64,000 bases of DNA, taken from NCBI GenBank assembly GCA_013397795.1, contig VZTJ01003247.1, positions 6,972 through 70,971 of the forward strand, read 5' to 3'. Source of the DNA: Orthonyx spaldingii. Lineage: Eukaryota; Chordata; Aves; Passeriformes; Orthonychidae. This document shows, piece by piece, positions 48,501 to 64,000 of the stretch (position 1 is its first letter; each line of letters begins with the position of its first letter). The notes beneath the pieces are model-generated. The model was not told the origin of the DNA. It did no database searches and saw nothing but the letters and a program-made list of their open reading frames with translations. The position numbers and the translations under genes were made by a program.

Positions 48501-51130
48501 CCGAAGCCTTTACAGCAGTAATCATTGCCACATGCTGGCCTGAACAGGGAGCTCTTACAGACAAAGATGGGTTTTAAAAATAAAATAAAAAAGCCTTTCC
48601 TAAAATCTGAATAGAAACTTGATGATAATCTCCCAATTTTATTATGCAAAGGGGAAAAGAAACCCATAATTGTGCACTCTTGGTCCCTTATAGCAAAGAA
48701 TAGGCTTCTTGATGAAATGCTGAGTTGATTTAGAGCAGGGCTGAGGTTCTGGTGGCAATAATACTCTAAAAGAACTAACCATCCAGCTGATTTGGATAAA
48801 TAATCATTTTTTAACATTCTAAATCTGCACTTCATCTGTGCCTCCTCCCACTTCTCCCAACTGCATCTTTTAGAGAGTCTTTTTATAGCTTTGAAAATTA
48901 TTTTCCCCTCCCCTCCCACAGCATTCAACAAGAAAGACAGACTCCTTACTCTGGCTAACAAAGGGTGTTTTTTAGGCTGTGCTGGCATTTAGCTCCATTG
49001 CACCTATGTTTAGAAAGTACAGTATTTAGCACAGGATGCTCCATAGTCCTCCTGCCACCCAAAGTCCTCCCAAAGCATTATCCCAGGAGTCCCACTGCCC
49101 TGGGACACTGAGCATTCTCCACCTTGGGGGCCAGACAGGTGTTTAAGGGGCAACTCCCTGCAGCTCCACCTGGTGCACTTCCAAATCATGCCTCCTTGTA
49201 TTTTTCAGGTGCTTTTATTATTTTAAGAAAACCACATACAGGGTTCCTCACAAATGGATATTTTCCACTAACAATTTCTGCTTCACATCTCGTCACAGAA
49301 GGAAAATTTTCTCCCAGCTCTCATAATTATTTCCTGACTCTCAGTCCACTTTTCCATCTACTGAATTATGTAGAGTTGTTTAGCTTGCTGTTTTCCAAGA
49401 ATGCCTCATCAGTGCAGTGTAAAAATATTTATTACTTACTCTTTTTATATCCACTGACTTTTTCTTTTCAGGAGAGAAAAGAAAATGGATCAGCTGTGAG
49501 CTCTCTTTACTGTTAACACAGCCAGCAGCTATTCATGGATTAAGCAGATGCTGCCTGATTTGAAACCAGTTTATATTAGAGCTCAATGAATTTCCATGTC
49601 ACGCATCAAGGATGGAAGCAATGTACAGCCAGTGTCTCTCCTACCAATTCCACCGAGCTTGCAGAAAGTCCTGTGAGGTGGTGATTTTGTTATTAAATCC
49701 ATATTACGTTCATAGAAGCCAAAATGCCATCCAACACTTTACAAGTCTCTCACTCTTTATGCCTGACTCTAAAGCTGTATGCCTGAACACAGAAGCCTGA
49801 ATGTGACAGGAAATAGCTAACACATTAAAAAAGCCCTGTTTTAAGGCACTTCCCTGCAAAACCATGAGGCAATTTGACAAGTTGGTCCTCATAATCAGTT
49901 CAGGCTGAGAAGGGTTTACTCCTTGAGAGATATCACTGATTTCTGCCAGTCTGGCTGCAAAGCAAGAAACTAATTGCCATAAAGCACTTTCAAAGAATTC
50001 TCTGTGAAGACCCAGGAATCATCTATTCCATTTGAGTACTCCATAGGAATTTTCTTCCTTTTTTCTCTGGCAAACCTAGCACATTTTAAAAAGGTATTTA
50101 AATACACCTGTTCTAGATATACGTATTTTATAAGAAGCTTTCCTTTTTTATGTAAAGTATTAAGACCAAAATAATTTTTCATGTAATATATCTTATAGTG
50201 TATTTTTGCAGGCTTATTCTCACTACTTCTTCACCCTGAGCAATGAAATTAGGCTGGCTAGTATTAGTCTGGGTTCACCTCCTGCTTTTCATGGACAAGG
50301 TTGGCCTGGTGCTATCCATACTTCCAACAAAGACTAGAAACAGACACAGAAGAATTTTCCAGAAGGAAAAAGTAAATAGGTAAAATACTTGTGATGGTCT
50401 GCCAGACACCAACTAAACACTAACAGCTCTTGGGAAATGCTTAATGCAAAAGGCAGAGCAGGACAGACAGGAGCCTCCTACCACCAGAATGTCATTAAAA
50501 CTTAGGAAAGCAGAAAATGGGAATTGGCCATCTTGAAAGGGGGCTTGGTGGACTTCCAGAATTACCCTAAAGGTATGAAGGCAGTAAATGCAGCCAGTTG
50601 CCTGGACTCTCCTAGGAAAACACACAAAATGTAGTATTTAGCAAAAGACATACAGAATGGCTTCATACAAACTTCTCTTAGTAATCATGCAGTTTTAAAG
50701 AAGCAAGAGAGAGATAATACAGAGTTACTCAGTGTAATCATCTGAAATGCTATGAAATGCTTTGAATCAATGTCTAGTTCATTTACAAGATCATCTGTTC
50801 TGGCATTAGAGATTTTATTTCCACACTTGCATACAAAAGTGACAGAGGCAAAAAAATGACTACTAAGAGTTTCAGAAAGTTTTTGATCACCTTTTAAGGA
50901 GCAGCAATTAAAGAAATGGGATAGAAATAACTAAAGAAGGTCACAACCTGAGAGACTGCCCTAAGAGGTATCAAATTTAGGGAAAGATTTGGTTGTATTA
51001 TTATTGGGAAGATACTGCAGAAGCAGAAAGGTGACAAACACCACAAACAAACAAACAAAAAGACATCTGTGTTGTCACCATTTAACACCAAACACATACA
51101 AATGGTAATATCCTGCTTAGCCCTTGAAGC

Positions 51131-51236
51131 AGAAGAATCAGAGAATCACAGAATATCCTGAATTGGAAGGGACCCACTAGGATCATCGAGTTCAGCTCCT
51201 GGCCCTGCACAAGACACCCCAAGAATCACACCATGA
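51131..51236 (-). mobile_element. CR1 LINE 3' tail
   Basis: The plus strand shows gaatcacagaat, then ttggaagggacccac, ggatcatcgagtt and ctcctggccctgcac, with a following ccaagaatcacaccatg. This is the classic antisense of an avian CR1 3' end, whose terminus is made of short ATTCTGTGATTCT-like repeats. The 3' end therefore lies at about 51131 on the minus strand. It is inside ERBB4 intron 25 and in the gene's own orientation. No target-site duplication is expected for CR1 and none is seen. Confidence 0.85.
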
Positions 51237-54005
51237 CAACAAGAGATTTCTGATAGCTGGCAGCTCTTTAAGTCTAGCACAAAAAAGTGTGCATGGCGGA
51301 CAGGAACAGGATCCAAACCCTGCTAAAGAGTCAGTGTTAACTGCCCAGGGAGACTTTTCTACACTGTGATGTATCTTCCATCCCTCCTGATACAATCAAG
51401 ACAATCTTTCTAAAAGACAAACTCCACCTCAAATAGAATTTCTGCACTTGATGCAGAAATGAAGAGACAAGAGACTCTGGTCTATACTATGCCAGAAGGT
51501 TGGACAAAATGCTTTCAATAGCCCCATGTAGCCTGGAGATCTCTTCACGTACATTTTGGATTAACTTCAAGGTGAAGCAGTTTTACTGCCATCAGTCCCA
51601 TGTGGCCAGGACACACCTGGAGAAATGACTTGGGCAGGAACACTTCATTGCCTTCTCTTACAAGAAAAGAAATGGGGAGCAGGTGCTACTAAAGCCCTGG
51701 ACACAAGAGGAATCATGGTCAAACCATGACTGTCTCCTGCTTTTCCAGGGGAAAGGATGCTGCACTGTAGACCTAAGGCCACGTCAAGACTGCTGCAGTG
51801 GCACTGCTCAGAGAACTGAAAATTGGCTTCCAGGTTCCACAGCCTGCTTCAGCCAAGCAGGATAGTCTTCATGGACATATGGATTAGACATCTCTGAAAA
51901 AAATTGCTTGGTGTTTAATTGCAGGGCCAGCAGGTGCTTCCATGATATATAGTGTAAGGAATAAAATTACAGGGACAGTATCAGTGAGTAATAAACAGTA
52001 TAGACAGTTTTCAGCAGGAATTAGCCAAGGATTTAGAGCAAAAAGCATCGTGGGGCACACAGAGTGCTTGCTGTATTAGCATTATCTCTGCACACACAGG
52101 ACAGCCCTTGTTACAAATACCTGAATTAATCATCTAATGGATGTGAATGCAGGACACTTGAGCACCAGCTGGGGTCCTGTGCTCATGGAAACACTGCCGA
52201 GGATTCAGCTTATCTCTCAGAAGCACAGAGCTTCTAAAACTCTATTTTTCTGGAGTATCTCTAGACAGTGGGAAAATAAACTGGGAAAAGACAAAGACAA
52301 AATTGCAGTGGAAGAGTTTCAGATCCAATAAAAGAATTCAATTTAGCTTAGGATGCTAATTTTTATTTAAAAGCTGCAGCAGTCTCAGAGTGGACTTCAC
52401 AACAGAGGCCACTGTTAAGGGTCAGAGCCTGTGCAGGGCTCTGCTCCCAGCAGCACAGGGAGGTCCCAAGGATGTGCCAGCAGGGACACAGTGTGGATGT
52501 GATGGAAATGCTGAAGCTGTGTTTGAGCCTTGCAGTTTCATAAATCTCTGTAACTCCTGGAGGAAGAAGGATGTGAGACTTCCTGAGGAGCTGGTAACTC
52601 CCCAGAAGCCTTCCTTCTCTCCACTCTCCTGTCCATGGGCTCCAGCACTGTGGTGTTAATGCACATCCAAAAAGCTCTTTTCCTCCCATGGGCAGGAGTG
52701 TTTTACACAAACCTCATCCAGTGGTGCCTCTCCCAGGTGAGAATCTGCAAGGATTTAGACCTGAGACCACTGCAGAGAAACTTCAGGGCTTTCCTGAGAA
52801 AGTAAATGGTCCTGTTCTTCCTTCATTCCTTGACTTCAAAGCCTACGTGTCAGAAGGTTCACGATCTCCTTGCTTTCTTCCTGCCCACTTCTGTCCCCAT
52901 GGAGCTGTGCTGCTGGAACATTCAGCTAACACTATCAGCATAGAGAAGGAGCACAGTGCCCTGACAGACTCCTTGGCCACTAAAACTGCCATTGGAACAG
53001 CTAAGGTGGGAAATACAGTGTCTTTCCTGCTTCTTATCCCTGAAAATCACATGGAGATCATGTAGCTCGTCTGTGTGTTTTCCTTCACCAAACTGTCTCA
53101 CAATCTCCCCATAAAATGCAATTTGCCAGACACAGTGAACACAAACTACCTAAGCTGTATTCATTCATTTGGTGTCCACGGCTGCAGCAGCACCATAATG
53201 AGTTTGTGCAATATCAATGTGCACTACGCTAAGCAAGCATAAATCAGAGACTATCCAAAGGAAACACCAAGACAGAATCAGACAAGTGCAGATAGAGAGC
53301 TCTGACAGTATTTCAATTCTGTGTGATTCCTGTAGCTGACATCCATCTGCACTGACTATGCACAGCAGGTGCAGTGTTACCTTAAAGGAGCGACTGTGTT
53401 TTGTTTAAATCAATCTTCACTAAAAGAAGAGGTAACGTACCAAGAAACTGAGTGCTTCACAAAGGCAACAGAGATGTGTGTGGCTTTCTGTACAGAGAGG
53501 AAACAAATCTATTACCTCCAGAAAACACCTCCCTGCAAAGGAAACCAGGAGTGCTACAATGGTTCAGGGCTTCCAGCTTGGCCCTCTCTGTCTGATCTGG
53601 GTCACACAACTTGGCTCACAAACTGAAATCTTTTGGCAAAGGGCAATTCCAGGTTTGTTTCAATGTCAGACTGTTGTACAATGCCAGAGAAAAATTCCCA
53701 GCAGTAGGAGTTACTGAAAGGAGGATACAGTCTTGCTACTGTCATTAAATGAATTGCAAAGCAAAGCTCCCACTCTCTTTAGTGGTACAAGATCACAGTT
53801 TCAAACCAAGATGGTAAATTGTGAGCTGAGGAAAGGAAAGATCATGTCAAGAATGTGATGAACTCTCTCTGTATGGCAAAAATAAGGCCCAGGGTCTCTT
53901 TCTGCAGCTCTGCTGACTTCAAGGGAATCACACATGTGCATGCAGCTGCAACAGTGTGCTTTGAAGTTGGGAAAAGGCTTTGTGAAAGTTATTTGAATTT
54001 TCACA

Positions 54006-54066
54006 TAATAATAACAACACCAATAATAATAATAACAACAACAATAACACTAATGATAAAAATAAA
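54006..54066. repeat. AAT/AAC trinucleotide repeat
   Basis: Interrupted run of ataata, acaaca and aataat units in ERBB4 intron 25. Confidence 0.85.
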
Positions 54067-54930
54067 TGCCTGTGTTTTCATTCCATGAATATCCCAGTGG
54101 CCATGTTAGTTGCCCAAATAACACATTGTAAATAAATCTTTCAGAATATTAACTCCAGGGTTTTTATTGGAATTCCCTCAGCTCTAGTGGGCTCCTCAGC
54201 TGGGCTGGTACTAAAGACAGAGGGCAAAAGGAACTGTTGAGAAAGCAAGTACATTTTTCTGCTAAGCCTTTCTCCTTTAAATGTGTCCCAGTGGTTGCAG
54301 CAAATATGGGAGCAAGATGACTGTAACAAAGCCAATATGTCAGACTCTGCCCTTTCAGCCTTGTGTTGGTGTAAATTGTAGTACTCCACTGTGTCGAACT
54401 AAGCTCCAGTGATTTACATCCCTGTGACAGTGAGTATCTTCCAAAGGTAACTGCTGTCCTTTCCTTCTTTTCTCGGAAGTTGGCAGGAAAAGAAACAGAA
54501 CCTCTCCAGAGACAGCTGGTAGGAAACCTGACTTATTTCAGATCAACATCAATTAACTCTTTTTGCCATAAAAAGAAAGTTTCTCCCTTATTGCTGAATC
54601 ATGCATCAACCCCACTTCACTTTATTGCAGTGATGCAGGAGAAATGCTACACAAATCCAGACATCTCCAGTTTCCTTGCCTTTAAAACAGCAGCAATTTC
54701 CTTCCAAACTAACCATTAAGATCAGATTTTGTCTTCCTTATTCCCAGAAAGCACTGATTTCCTCAGGAGAGGGTAAGGAGCTTCCTGCAGGCTATGGTCA
54801 GAGCATGGATATACTCAGATTATACACTCTTGGCTCTTTCACTCACCTCTTGCCTGTCTCACATGGTGTGATCAGCTCATACCTGGGTATGAATTTGGAA
54901 CTACCTCAGCTCAGGATAAATGTTCAAAAG

Positions 54931-54986
54931 GAATAAATAAATAAATAAAATAATAAAAAATAACTAACTAAATAACTAAGGAATAA
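54931..54986. repeat. AATA/AACT simple repeat
   Basis: Runs of aataaataaata followed by taactaacta units in ERBB4 intron 25. Confidence 0.85.
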
Positions 54987-56102
54987 ACACCAGCATTTCG
55001 AAGAGATTATACTCAGTATTTGAACTGTGACTTTTGATCAAAAGAAGACTGGAGAGAAAACAAGTCCCTAATTAAAACACACCTGATGCCTGTGTGAATG
55101 CCCTCACATTAGTAATGCATTTCACCATCTCTCAGTTATGTGAGAAGGGGTGGCAACTAAACTGGTAAAAGGCTGGAGCCAAGCACAGGAACAGGCAGAC
55201 GTCAGAGCTGTTGAGGAGGGAAAACAGATTCCAGACATCTGCCTTAGCTCCTCACCTGCAGCAGGGCACAAACAAGTAGGACAGGATTCAACACATCACA
55301 GCTCACACACCAGGTCTGAGACTGTTCTGCAGCTGTCAGGAGTTAGTGGATAGAGAAAGACACTTCCAGAAATAACTTATCCTACTGCAAATGCCCAAAG
55401 CAGGCAGCAATGTTCACTCACGCTACTTCAGTGGCACAAAATGGAGTCTGGGGGAAGAGCTTAGATTGTATCCCTATCCCTTAGATGGTTGGAATTCTGT
55501 GAGCTGAATTCCCCCTGAACACTCTCTGTGCCTCAGGTGCCCATGTAGAATGAAGAGCATTTCCTGCCCTGACAGGGAGGGTGCAAAGATCAGCCTGCCA
55601 ACATCTGCCATGTGCTCAGCACAAACACACGTTTGGGAAGGGGGGCCACGAAAGCATCGCCTGCAAACAGAAAAAGGGGCTGGCTTGGAAATCTGGCCCC
55701 AGACACAAAAGCAACATTATCTGTACATTCCAGCTGCCCTCAGTTACATCAGTGCCAACCCTGCCAAGACAACAGGATGGCAGGGATGTGAGCACCAGGA
55801 CTGTGCACTTCCTGGCCACGTCACAGTGCAGAAGCAACACTGCTTGACTTCAGGAGCCTCAGCTGTGCTTTCAGGACCAGCAGCTCAAGTTGAGCCTTTG
55901 TTCACTCAAGGCTGGGCTATTAATTTAGAATTCACTGAGGCACAATGAACAGGGAGCCCAGTGACAGCATTTTTATAGCCACTCTCCTTACAATGGGAGC
56001 TTGTAATTCCCAGGGCAGTGCTGGCCTGTGTTTGATTGGTGTACTTAAACCTCCACCTGTGCTTTTATAATAACCAGTATTTCTGTCAGAGCTTGCTCTT
56101 AC

Positions 56103-56273
56103 CCTGTTGGAATCAATTCTTGTCCTGGAGGTGTAGATGGGAGGAGGAATGTTGAAGGCTTGAGGAACAAGATACTCTTCAGCATCCATCATATCTTCCA
56201 GGTCTTCCTCATCAAGAAGATTTTGGAAGAACTTGCTGTCATTTGGGCTTGGGAGCTTCATACGATCATCTCC
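56103..56273 (-). CDS. ERBB4: ERBB4 exon 25 (proximal cytoplasmic tail)
   Basis: The exon encodes 57 residues, beginning GDDRMKLPSPNDSKFFQNLL and ending NIPPPIYTSRTRIDSNR. The middle is very acidic (DEEDLEDMMDAEEYLVPQAF) and the PPIY near the end is a PPxY ligand for WW-domain partners such as YAP or NEDD4-family E3 ligases, as known for ERBB4. Both borders are phase 0 (acceptor tgtttag, donor gtaaga). It can therefore be spliced either to the 48-nt cassette exon or straight to exon 27 without changing frame. Intron sequence past the donor stays open for a further 55 codons, so intron retention would add a novel tail; there is no other evidence that this happens. Confidence 0.96.
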
Positions 56274-58538
56274 CTAAACAGATTGTATTGAGAGAGGAAA
56301 AATGTCAAAAGATGGATTAATGTCCCAAAGAGAGAATTTCAGCCTTCCCAAAGCCCTGGCAGCCAGGCTGCAGGGACCACACATGCTGCTTTGTTTGTTC
56401 AAAAGCACCATATCCACATACTTTGTGGATTTTTTTATTATTATTATTATTATTGTTTTGTTTTGTTTTTCTTTACTGGGAACATGATGACAAAAAGGGA
56501 GTAACTGCATGAATCAAGCAAAACCATTTTTTGGCATTCTTGTGTTTGAGCTTTTATTCTTGCTTCTCTCTTTTTCCCATACAAGATCAGTTTCTGACCC
56601 AAGTTCTGACATATTTTGTGAAATAGCTCAGCTATTTAGGCTCAGATAGGAGGGGTGGGGAAAAACAAGGAAACTGTTGTGCCTGGATGTTTACTTTATT
56701 TTAATTTGTACTTTAAGGGACTTACAGGGTAAATTTCTGTCCCATCCATATGGAAAGTTCTGCAGAATGTAACAGAGCTGAAAACAACAAAAATCAAACC
56801 AGGGAACACCAGTGCCTTGAAATAACACTTACAAAGCTGGAGACGCAAATCTGGGCTGCACTTTGTTGGTGCCACAAAACTCCACAAAAGGCAGCCCATA
56901 CCACAAACACCTATCTGCCTATAGAAACAATGCTAAACTCCACTGGCTGCCTGGAGAGTGCCCTCCCACTCCTCAAGAATTATTATTCCACACGTGGAAT
57001 CCAGCAGGGAATGATGGCTGTGCTGTGGAGTGCACACAGACCCATTTAAAAGCTTAACAGCTAGTTTGTCATTGTTGATTGCACCTGGGAGGCATGGGGA
57101 GTGGTGATGGCAGAGGTACCAGTGCAATGCAGTGACTCTGGTTTCTCCTCCAGGAGCTCATACTGTCTGTAAGGATCACTGCAGAGAAGCTTCACAGGAT
57201 GAAACACACACCAGACCATGCAACAGGGGAGGGAAGGGTGGGGGGAGAAATGGAGGAAAGAGGTATTTGGAATAAGGAAACATGTCCTGTCTAACAAAGT
57301 CATTTAATCAGAGTGATTTTTCCAGAATCAGCTGAACTTACATTTTAACACAGTGGGGAATACTGCAAGAGGAATTCCACATTTAGCACCAAAAATCCTC
57401 TTGACTAGTATTTCACTTTCCAACCACATTTTCCTTGTACTAAAGCTGAAGGAGAGCAGGATGATTCACAGTGTGCAGGAACACACCACAAGTTACCTGG
57501 CAGCTCTACCCAGTGAAAGCAAACCCCACACTGTGGGACTGGCACTAGACCCACTCGGGAGACATGAAGTGGCACTGGCTGTACTTCTGGAGGCTCTTCC
57601 ACTAGGAATTCTTAGTCAGTGTGAAGCTGAGGATCAGCTAGGTGCACCTCTGCCCTGTGCTCCATGATGTGGAGCAGACACAGCATGAGAGAGAGCATGA
57701 GAATATCATTACCTGATCAAACTATTCCCATGCTCTGGTCTCTGGTGTTTCACCATCACCTCACTTTTAAGTTTTCATTTTCCTTTGAACTGCTCACACA
57801 TTGGGCCCTTACCTAAGAACATTACAGTTTGTGTGGCTTGAGTCTCAGCTGTAATAAACACACGCACAGGTCTAGGCTGCCACAGAATCAAGGAAGGACA
57901 CAGGTCTGTACTCAGCCACACACAGTTCCAGCTGCCTCTGCTCACCAGGTATTGCCCTGCTGCCCCAGGGCAGTTTCATGGGATGAACCCATGAAGGATG
58001 AACCCTTCACAACCCTGTCATAGCGATGTGAAGCCTCCAGAGCTTAAGGAGAATGGAGGGGGAAGCTCCTCCCTAGCATTAGAGGTACCAGTGTGACACA
58101 ACTCCCTGTCTTCCAAGAAACTTTCATGTTTAGGCTGTGAAAAGAAACTTGCTTGTGATCTCAGCAGTGCAGGGAAAAGATTCAGCCTAATCAATTTTAG
58201 AATCAAGGAAGTCCTTGGTCTTAAAACAGATCCACTGTCTGCCAATGGACAAAACTTGTCCCCAGTTTCATGAGGGATTGCAAAGCCAGAGATTGTATAT
58301 GTGACCATAAACACAAGCTTAGGAAATGAATTTCACATTGCTGTATTATTAACATTATTATTTTTGGAATACTGGCACTGCCTATTCCACTTCATGCTTG
58401 TGCAACACTGTGGTCACTGTTTGCTTCAGGTTCAAGAGCACCTTGAACTGAAAAAGATTCAAAGGCAACGCCCCTAACAGTTGGGTGTCACAGACAGAAT
58501 CCTTTTTCCCACCCCTGGGATGCTGCAGGGTTGCTTAC
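56274..58538 (-). other. ERBB4: ERBB4 intron 24
   Basis: Intron between exons 24 and 25. It contains a TTA repeat beside a GTTTT repeat near 56.44 kb. Nothing else is recognisable. Confidence 0.9.
56431..56472. repeat. TTA repeat followed by GTTTT repeat
   Basis: About seven TTA units, then gttttgttttgttttt, in ERBB4 intron 24. Confidence 0.85.
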
Positions 58539-58636
58539 CTGAATTACCAGGTATCTCTGAGGGTCTCGAGCCATTCTAGAGAATTCAGCAGCCAGCTCCT
58601 TGAATTTTGGCCGACTGTCAGCGTCAATCATCCAGC
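58539..58636 (-). CDS. ERBB4: ERBB4 exon 24 (end of kinase domain)
   Basis: The exon encodes (C)WMIDADSRPKFKELAAEF, then SRMARDPQRYLVIQ. It contains the conserved C-W-x(6)-RP motif of tyrosine kinase subdomain XI, whose Arg helps hold the C-lobe together, and ends at the YLVIQ junction with the regulatory tail. The acceptor is tcatccag and the donor gtaagc. The length of 98 nt is 2 bases plus 32 codons, leaving a phase 0 boundary. Confidence 0.96.
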
Positions 58637-62065
<3,429 letters not shown>

Positions 62066-64000
62066 CTAGGGAAGGACAAGAGAAATGTAACCTTAGAAAT
62101 ATGTTATTAAAACAGTACAGACAGATCCTGTATGAAGACAGAACCTGCAGAACTTCTGATATTTACTGATTCAGAAGTGGTGGAATGACTGTTTTCATCA
62201 AACCTGTGTAAAGAGGGACCAACACAAAAATTCCATCTAATTCACCTAAATCTGAAGTGAAGCAGAGAAGGTGGAATGTAGAAGCTTTTTTTCCTTAACA
62301 GTTTGCAATCTCTGCAATCTGAGATAGCAACACTGCTATCTCAGCTGTTCTCTAATGAGGCCAGGTAACAATGCAGTGACCATAACATTTCACTGTCCCC
62401 ATCATCATCACCAGAGCAAACAGACAATGGGGAGAATTTGCAGTACTTTATTGTTAACTCCTAATATTTGTTAGGAGCTTGGCCATCCCAGTTCTCTGTA
62501 TCAGCACTGCAGTGAGAAAAGTTGCTCCCCAAACTAAGTCAGCAGCCCCACATTCTCCTGTGTCAGTGAATCACCCTTGGAACCAGCTCACGTCTTCTGA
62601 CAGGGAAGGGTGTGCAGGCAAACCAAACCTCGTTCCTGCACTAGGGCCTACCCTCTTGAGTTCCTGTTAAAATGGGATTCATGGTGCTTCCCATTCCTGA
62701 GCTGGGCCCGTCAGGCAGAGCCTTGCAGTCTGTGAATTTCTGATGGACAAACACTTAAGAGATTTTTACCTGGCAGGGTCTTGTATGGGTTGCCTCTAAT
62801 TTGGAACTATGGAAGAGGTACTGGAATAAACCAAAGGGATGCATAACTGCAGGCAAAATCTGGTGGGTGTAAAAGCAGAGGATGTGTCTTCATCCAAACC
62901 CTTAGGAAATTACCTTCCATGAAGCTCACTAATGAACATAACCTATAGAATTATGGCAAAAATAGCACCTTGTAATAAAGGTTGCCTTAACTCTTGCAAA
63001 GACAGTTCATCCTCCCCCACTAATCTCTGCAGATGTGCATTGCTTTCATTCCCATTGTATATGGCTGGGTCGTTCCAGACGTGAACAGTTGCTGAAGGAG
63101 CAAAGCTGATTTGTTCATTATGGGATAACTCGGGATGGAAATGATTCAGGAGGCCTCTGGTTCCACCTCAGGTTCACAAAAGGTTCAGCTACCTAGGAGA
63201 TCAGACCAAGTTACTCAGGGATTTGTCCAGTCTGGACTTGAAAACCTTCAAGGACGGAAACTGCACCACCTCTGTTGACAACCAGTCTGAACCTCCCTTA
63301 GCACGCTCTCAATGCAATTTGAAGCTGCCACTGTCCTTTGGATTTCACAGGATGCTTCTCTGGACCTGGGAAGGGATACATCTGACATAAATCCTGCTCC
63401 CGAGCTCTCAGCAGGGTAACAAGTCCAAGACACAGCTGCGAGGGAACAGCTGGTTTGCAAGGATCAACTTATTTTCTGTCATTCACTGGCTGATGGAGGG
63501 AAGAGGCTGAGGGGTTAGCAAGAAGAGGATTACAGAAATGAAGGAATCAGGGAAAGCTGCCAAAACTCCACCTTCCCTGCCAGGAGGTATCTTTCCATGG
63601 GGAAATGGGAAAGCATTGGTGGCTCCTCTCAAGCTCTTCACCTCCCTGACTGACCTGCCCAGGTGATCCAAGGGCAGCAGCCACACAAACAAGGCAGCAG
63701 TTCATCCCAGAGAACAGCTGTTTGTCCCAGACAAGGACATAATTGAGCACAAAAAAACGCAGATAGCAAGGAGACAGAAAGCAAACTGAACATTCAGGAA
63801 AAGGAATGACAGGAGAAGCAGAATCTTTTGGAATTCTGTGAGAGACTGAAATGTGGAATTTCAAGACGTTTAGGGAGCAGCCAGCAGCACCACGTACTTA
63901 CAGCCTTCTGAATTTTATCATTTATTAATCTGAAATTAGCAGAAATGAGCTAAGGCATTACATGGCCATGGTGTGGTTTGCTGGAAACTAATAGGGGAAA
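62066..64000 (-). other. ERBB4: ERBB4 intron 21 (partial)
   Basis: Sequence upstream of exon 22 that runs off the window. I looked for the preceding exon, which should encode the DFG-containing activation loop ending in Gly-Gly-Lys, and did not find it. A diverged CR1 fragment lies at about 63.15-63.40 kb. Confidence 0.85.
63150..63400 (-). mobile_element. Diverged CR1 LINE 3' fragment
   Basis: The plus strand reads like the antisense of CR1 3' sequence: a loading phrase with agatcagacc and gttactcaggg, then ttgtccagtctggacttga, then a section with ccaaggat-like and ccacctctg-like words. These match in order the remembered avian CR1 tail (caggttgctcaggg, cttgtccag, tgaa, caaggatgg, ccacaacctctctg). 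Boundaries are approximate, and divergence suggests an old copy. Confidence 0.65.

Larger units (their letters stand above)
42598..56102 (-). other. ERBB4: ERBB4 intron 25
   Basis: Largest intron in the window at 13.5 kb. It holds a CR1 tail near 51.1 kb, a poly-A run at 48318-48334, and AAT/AAC and AATA repeats near 54.0 and 54.9 kb. I see no coding exon; its open frames match no family I recognise. Confidence 0.9.

Noticed and set aside
51440..51545. Possible sense CR1 or MIR-like tail (ggttggacaaaatgc)
   Set aside because: Too short and diverged to call without a library search.
62066..64000. Search for ERBB4 exon 21
   Set aside because: No minus-strand stretch encoding the activation loop was found; the exon must lie beyond the window.

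Overview
This is vertebrate nuclear DNA, almost certainly from a bird and probably a songbird. The clues are CR1-type LINE fragments with the avian 3'-tail signature, several endogenous-retrovirus solo LTRs of avian type (one starting TGTCATGGTTTAACCC, an opening familiar from bird ERV LTRs), sparse coding sequence, short exons with GT-AG introns, and simple-sequence tracts. Nothing looks prokaryotic or viral in organisation.

The only protein-coding gene I can support is ERBB4 (receptor tyrosine kinase HER4), on the minus strand. The window holds its last seven coding exons, numbered 22-28 by the mammalian scheme. They run from 62065 down to the stop codon at 39053 and encode 422 residues: the end of the kinase C-lobe, then the whole cytoplasmic tail. 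All splice junctions fit GT-AG and all phases join in frame. The 48-nt cassette exon for the CYT-1 insert is intact at 42550-42597, so both CYT-1 and CYT-2 tails can be made. The stop is followed by a long apparent 3'UTR (about 8.5 kb) reaching a good AATAAA at 30591-30596. That UTR carries a (CTTC)n-type repeat with a 215-base assembly gap starting only about 230 nt after the stop. Exons 1-21 lie beyond base 64000.

Bases 1 to about 30.5 kb are downstream of ERBB4 and look intergenic. They contain one old minus-strand CR1 reverse-transcriptase relic (about 3.23-3.77 kb), two 634-bp copies of the same solo LTR (4545-5178 and 13217-13850, each with its own 5-bp target-site duplication), a different 678-bp solo LTR with a 6-bp duplication (19857-20534), a truncated avian LTR (about 22.6-23.1 kb), a four-copy 20-bp tandem repeat, a perfect 20-bp inverted repeat, and a GT-rich minisatellite just past the ERBB4 poly(A) site. 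AT-rich stretches at about 4.1, 10.4 and 19.3 kb have the texture of conserved non-coding elements, but only alignment can show this.

I found no previously undescribed multi-gene system. The points of most interest are the conserved CYT-1 cassette, the unsequenced purine repeat inside the ERBB4 3'UTR, the clean solo-LTR trio, and the perfect hairpin at 24.1 kb.
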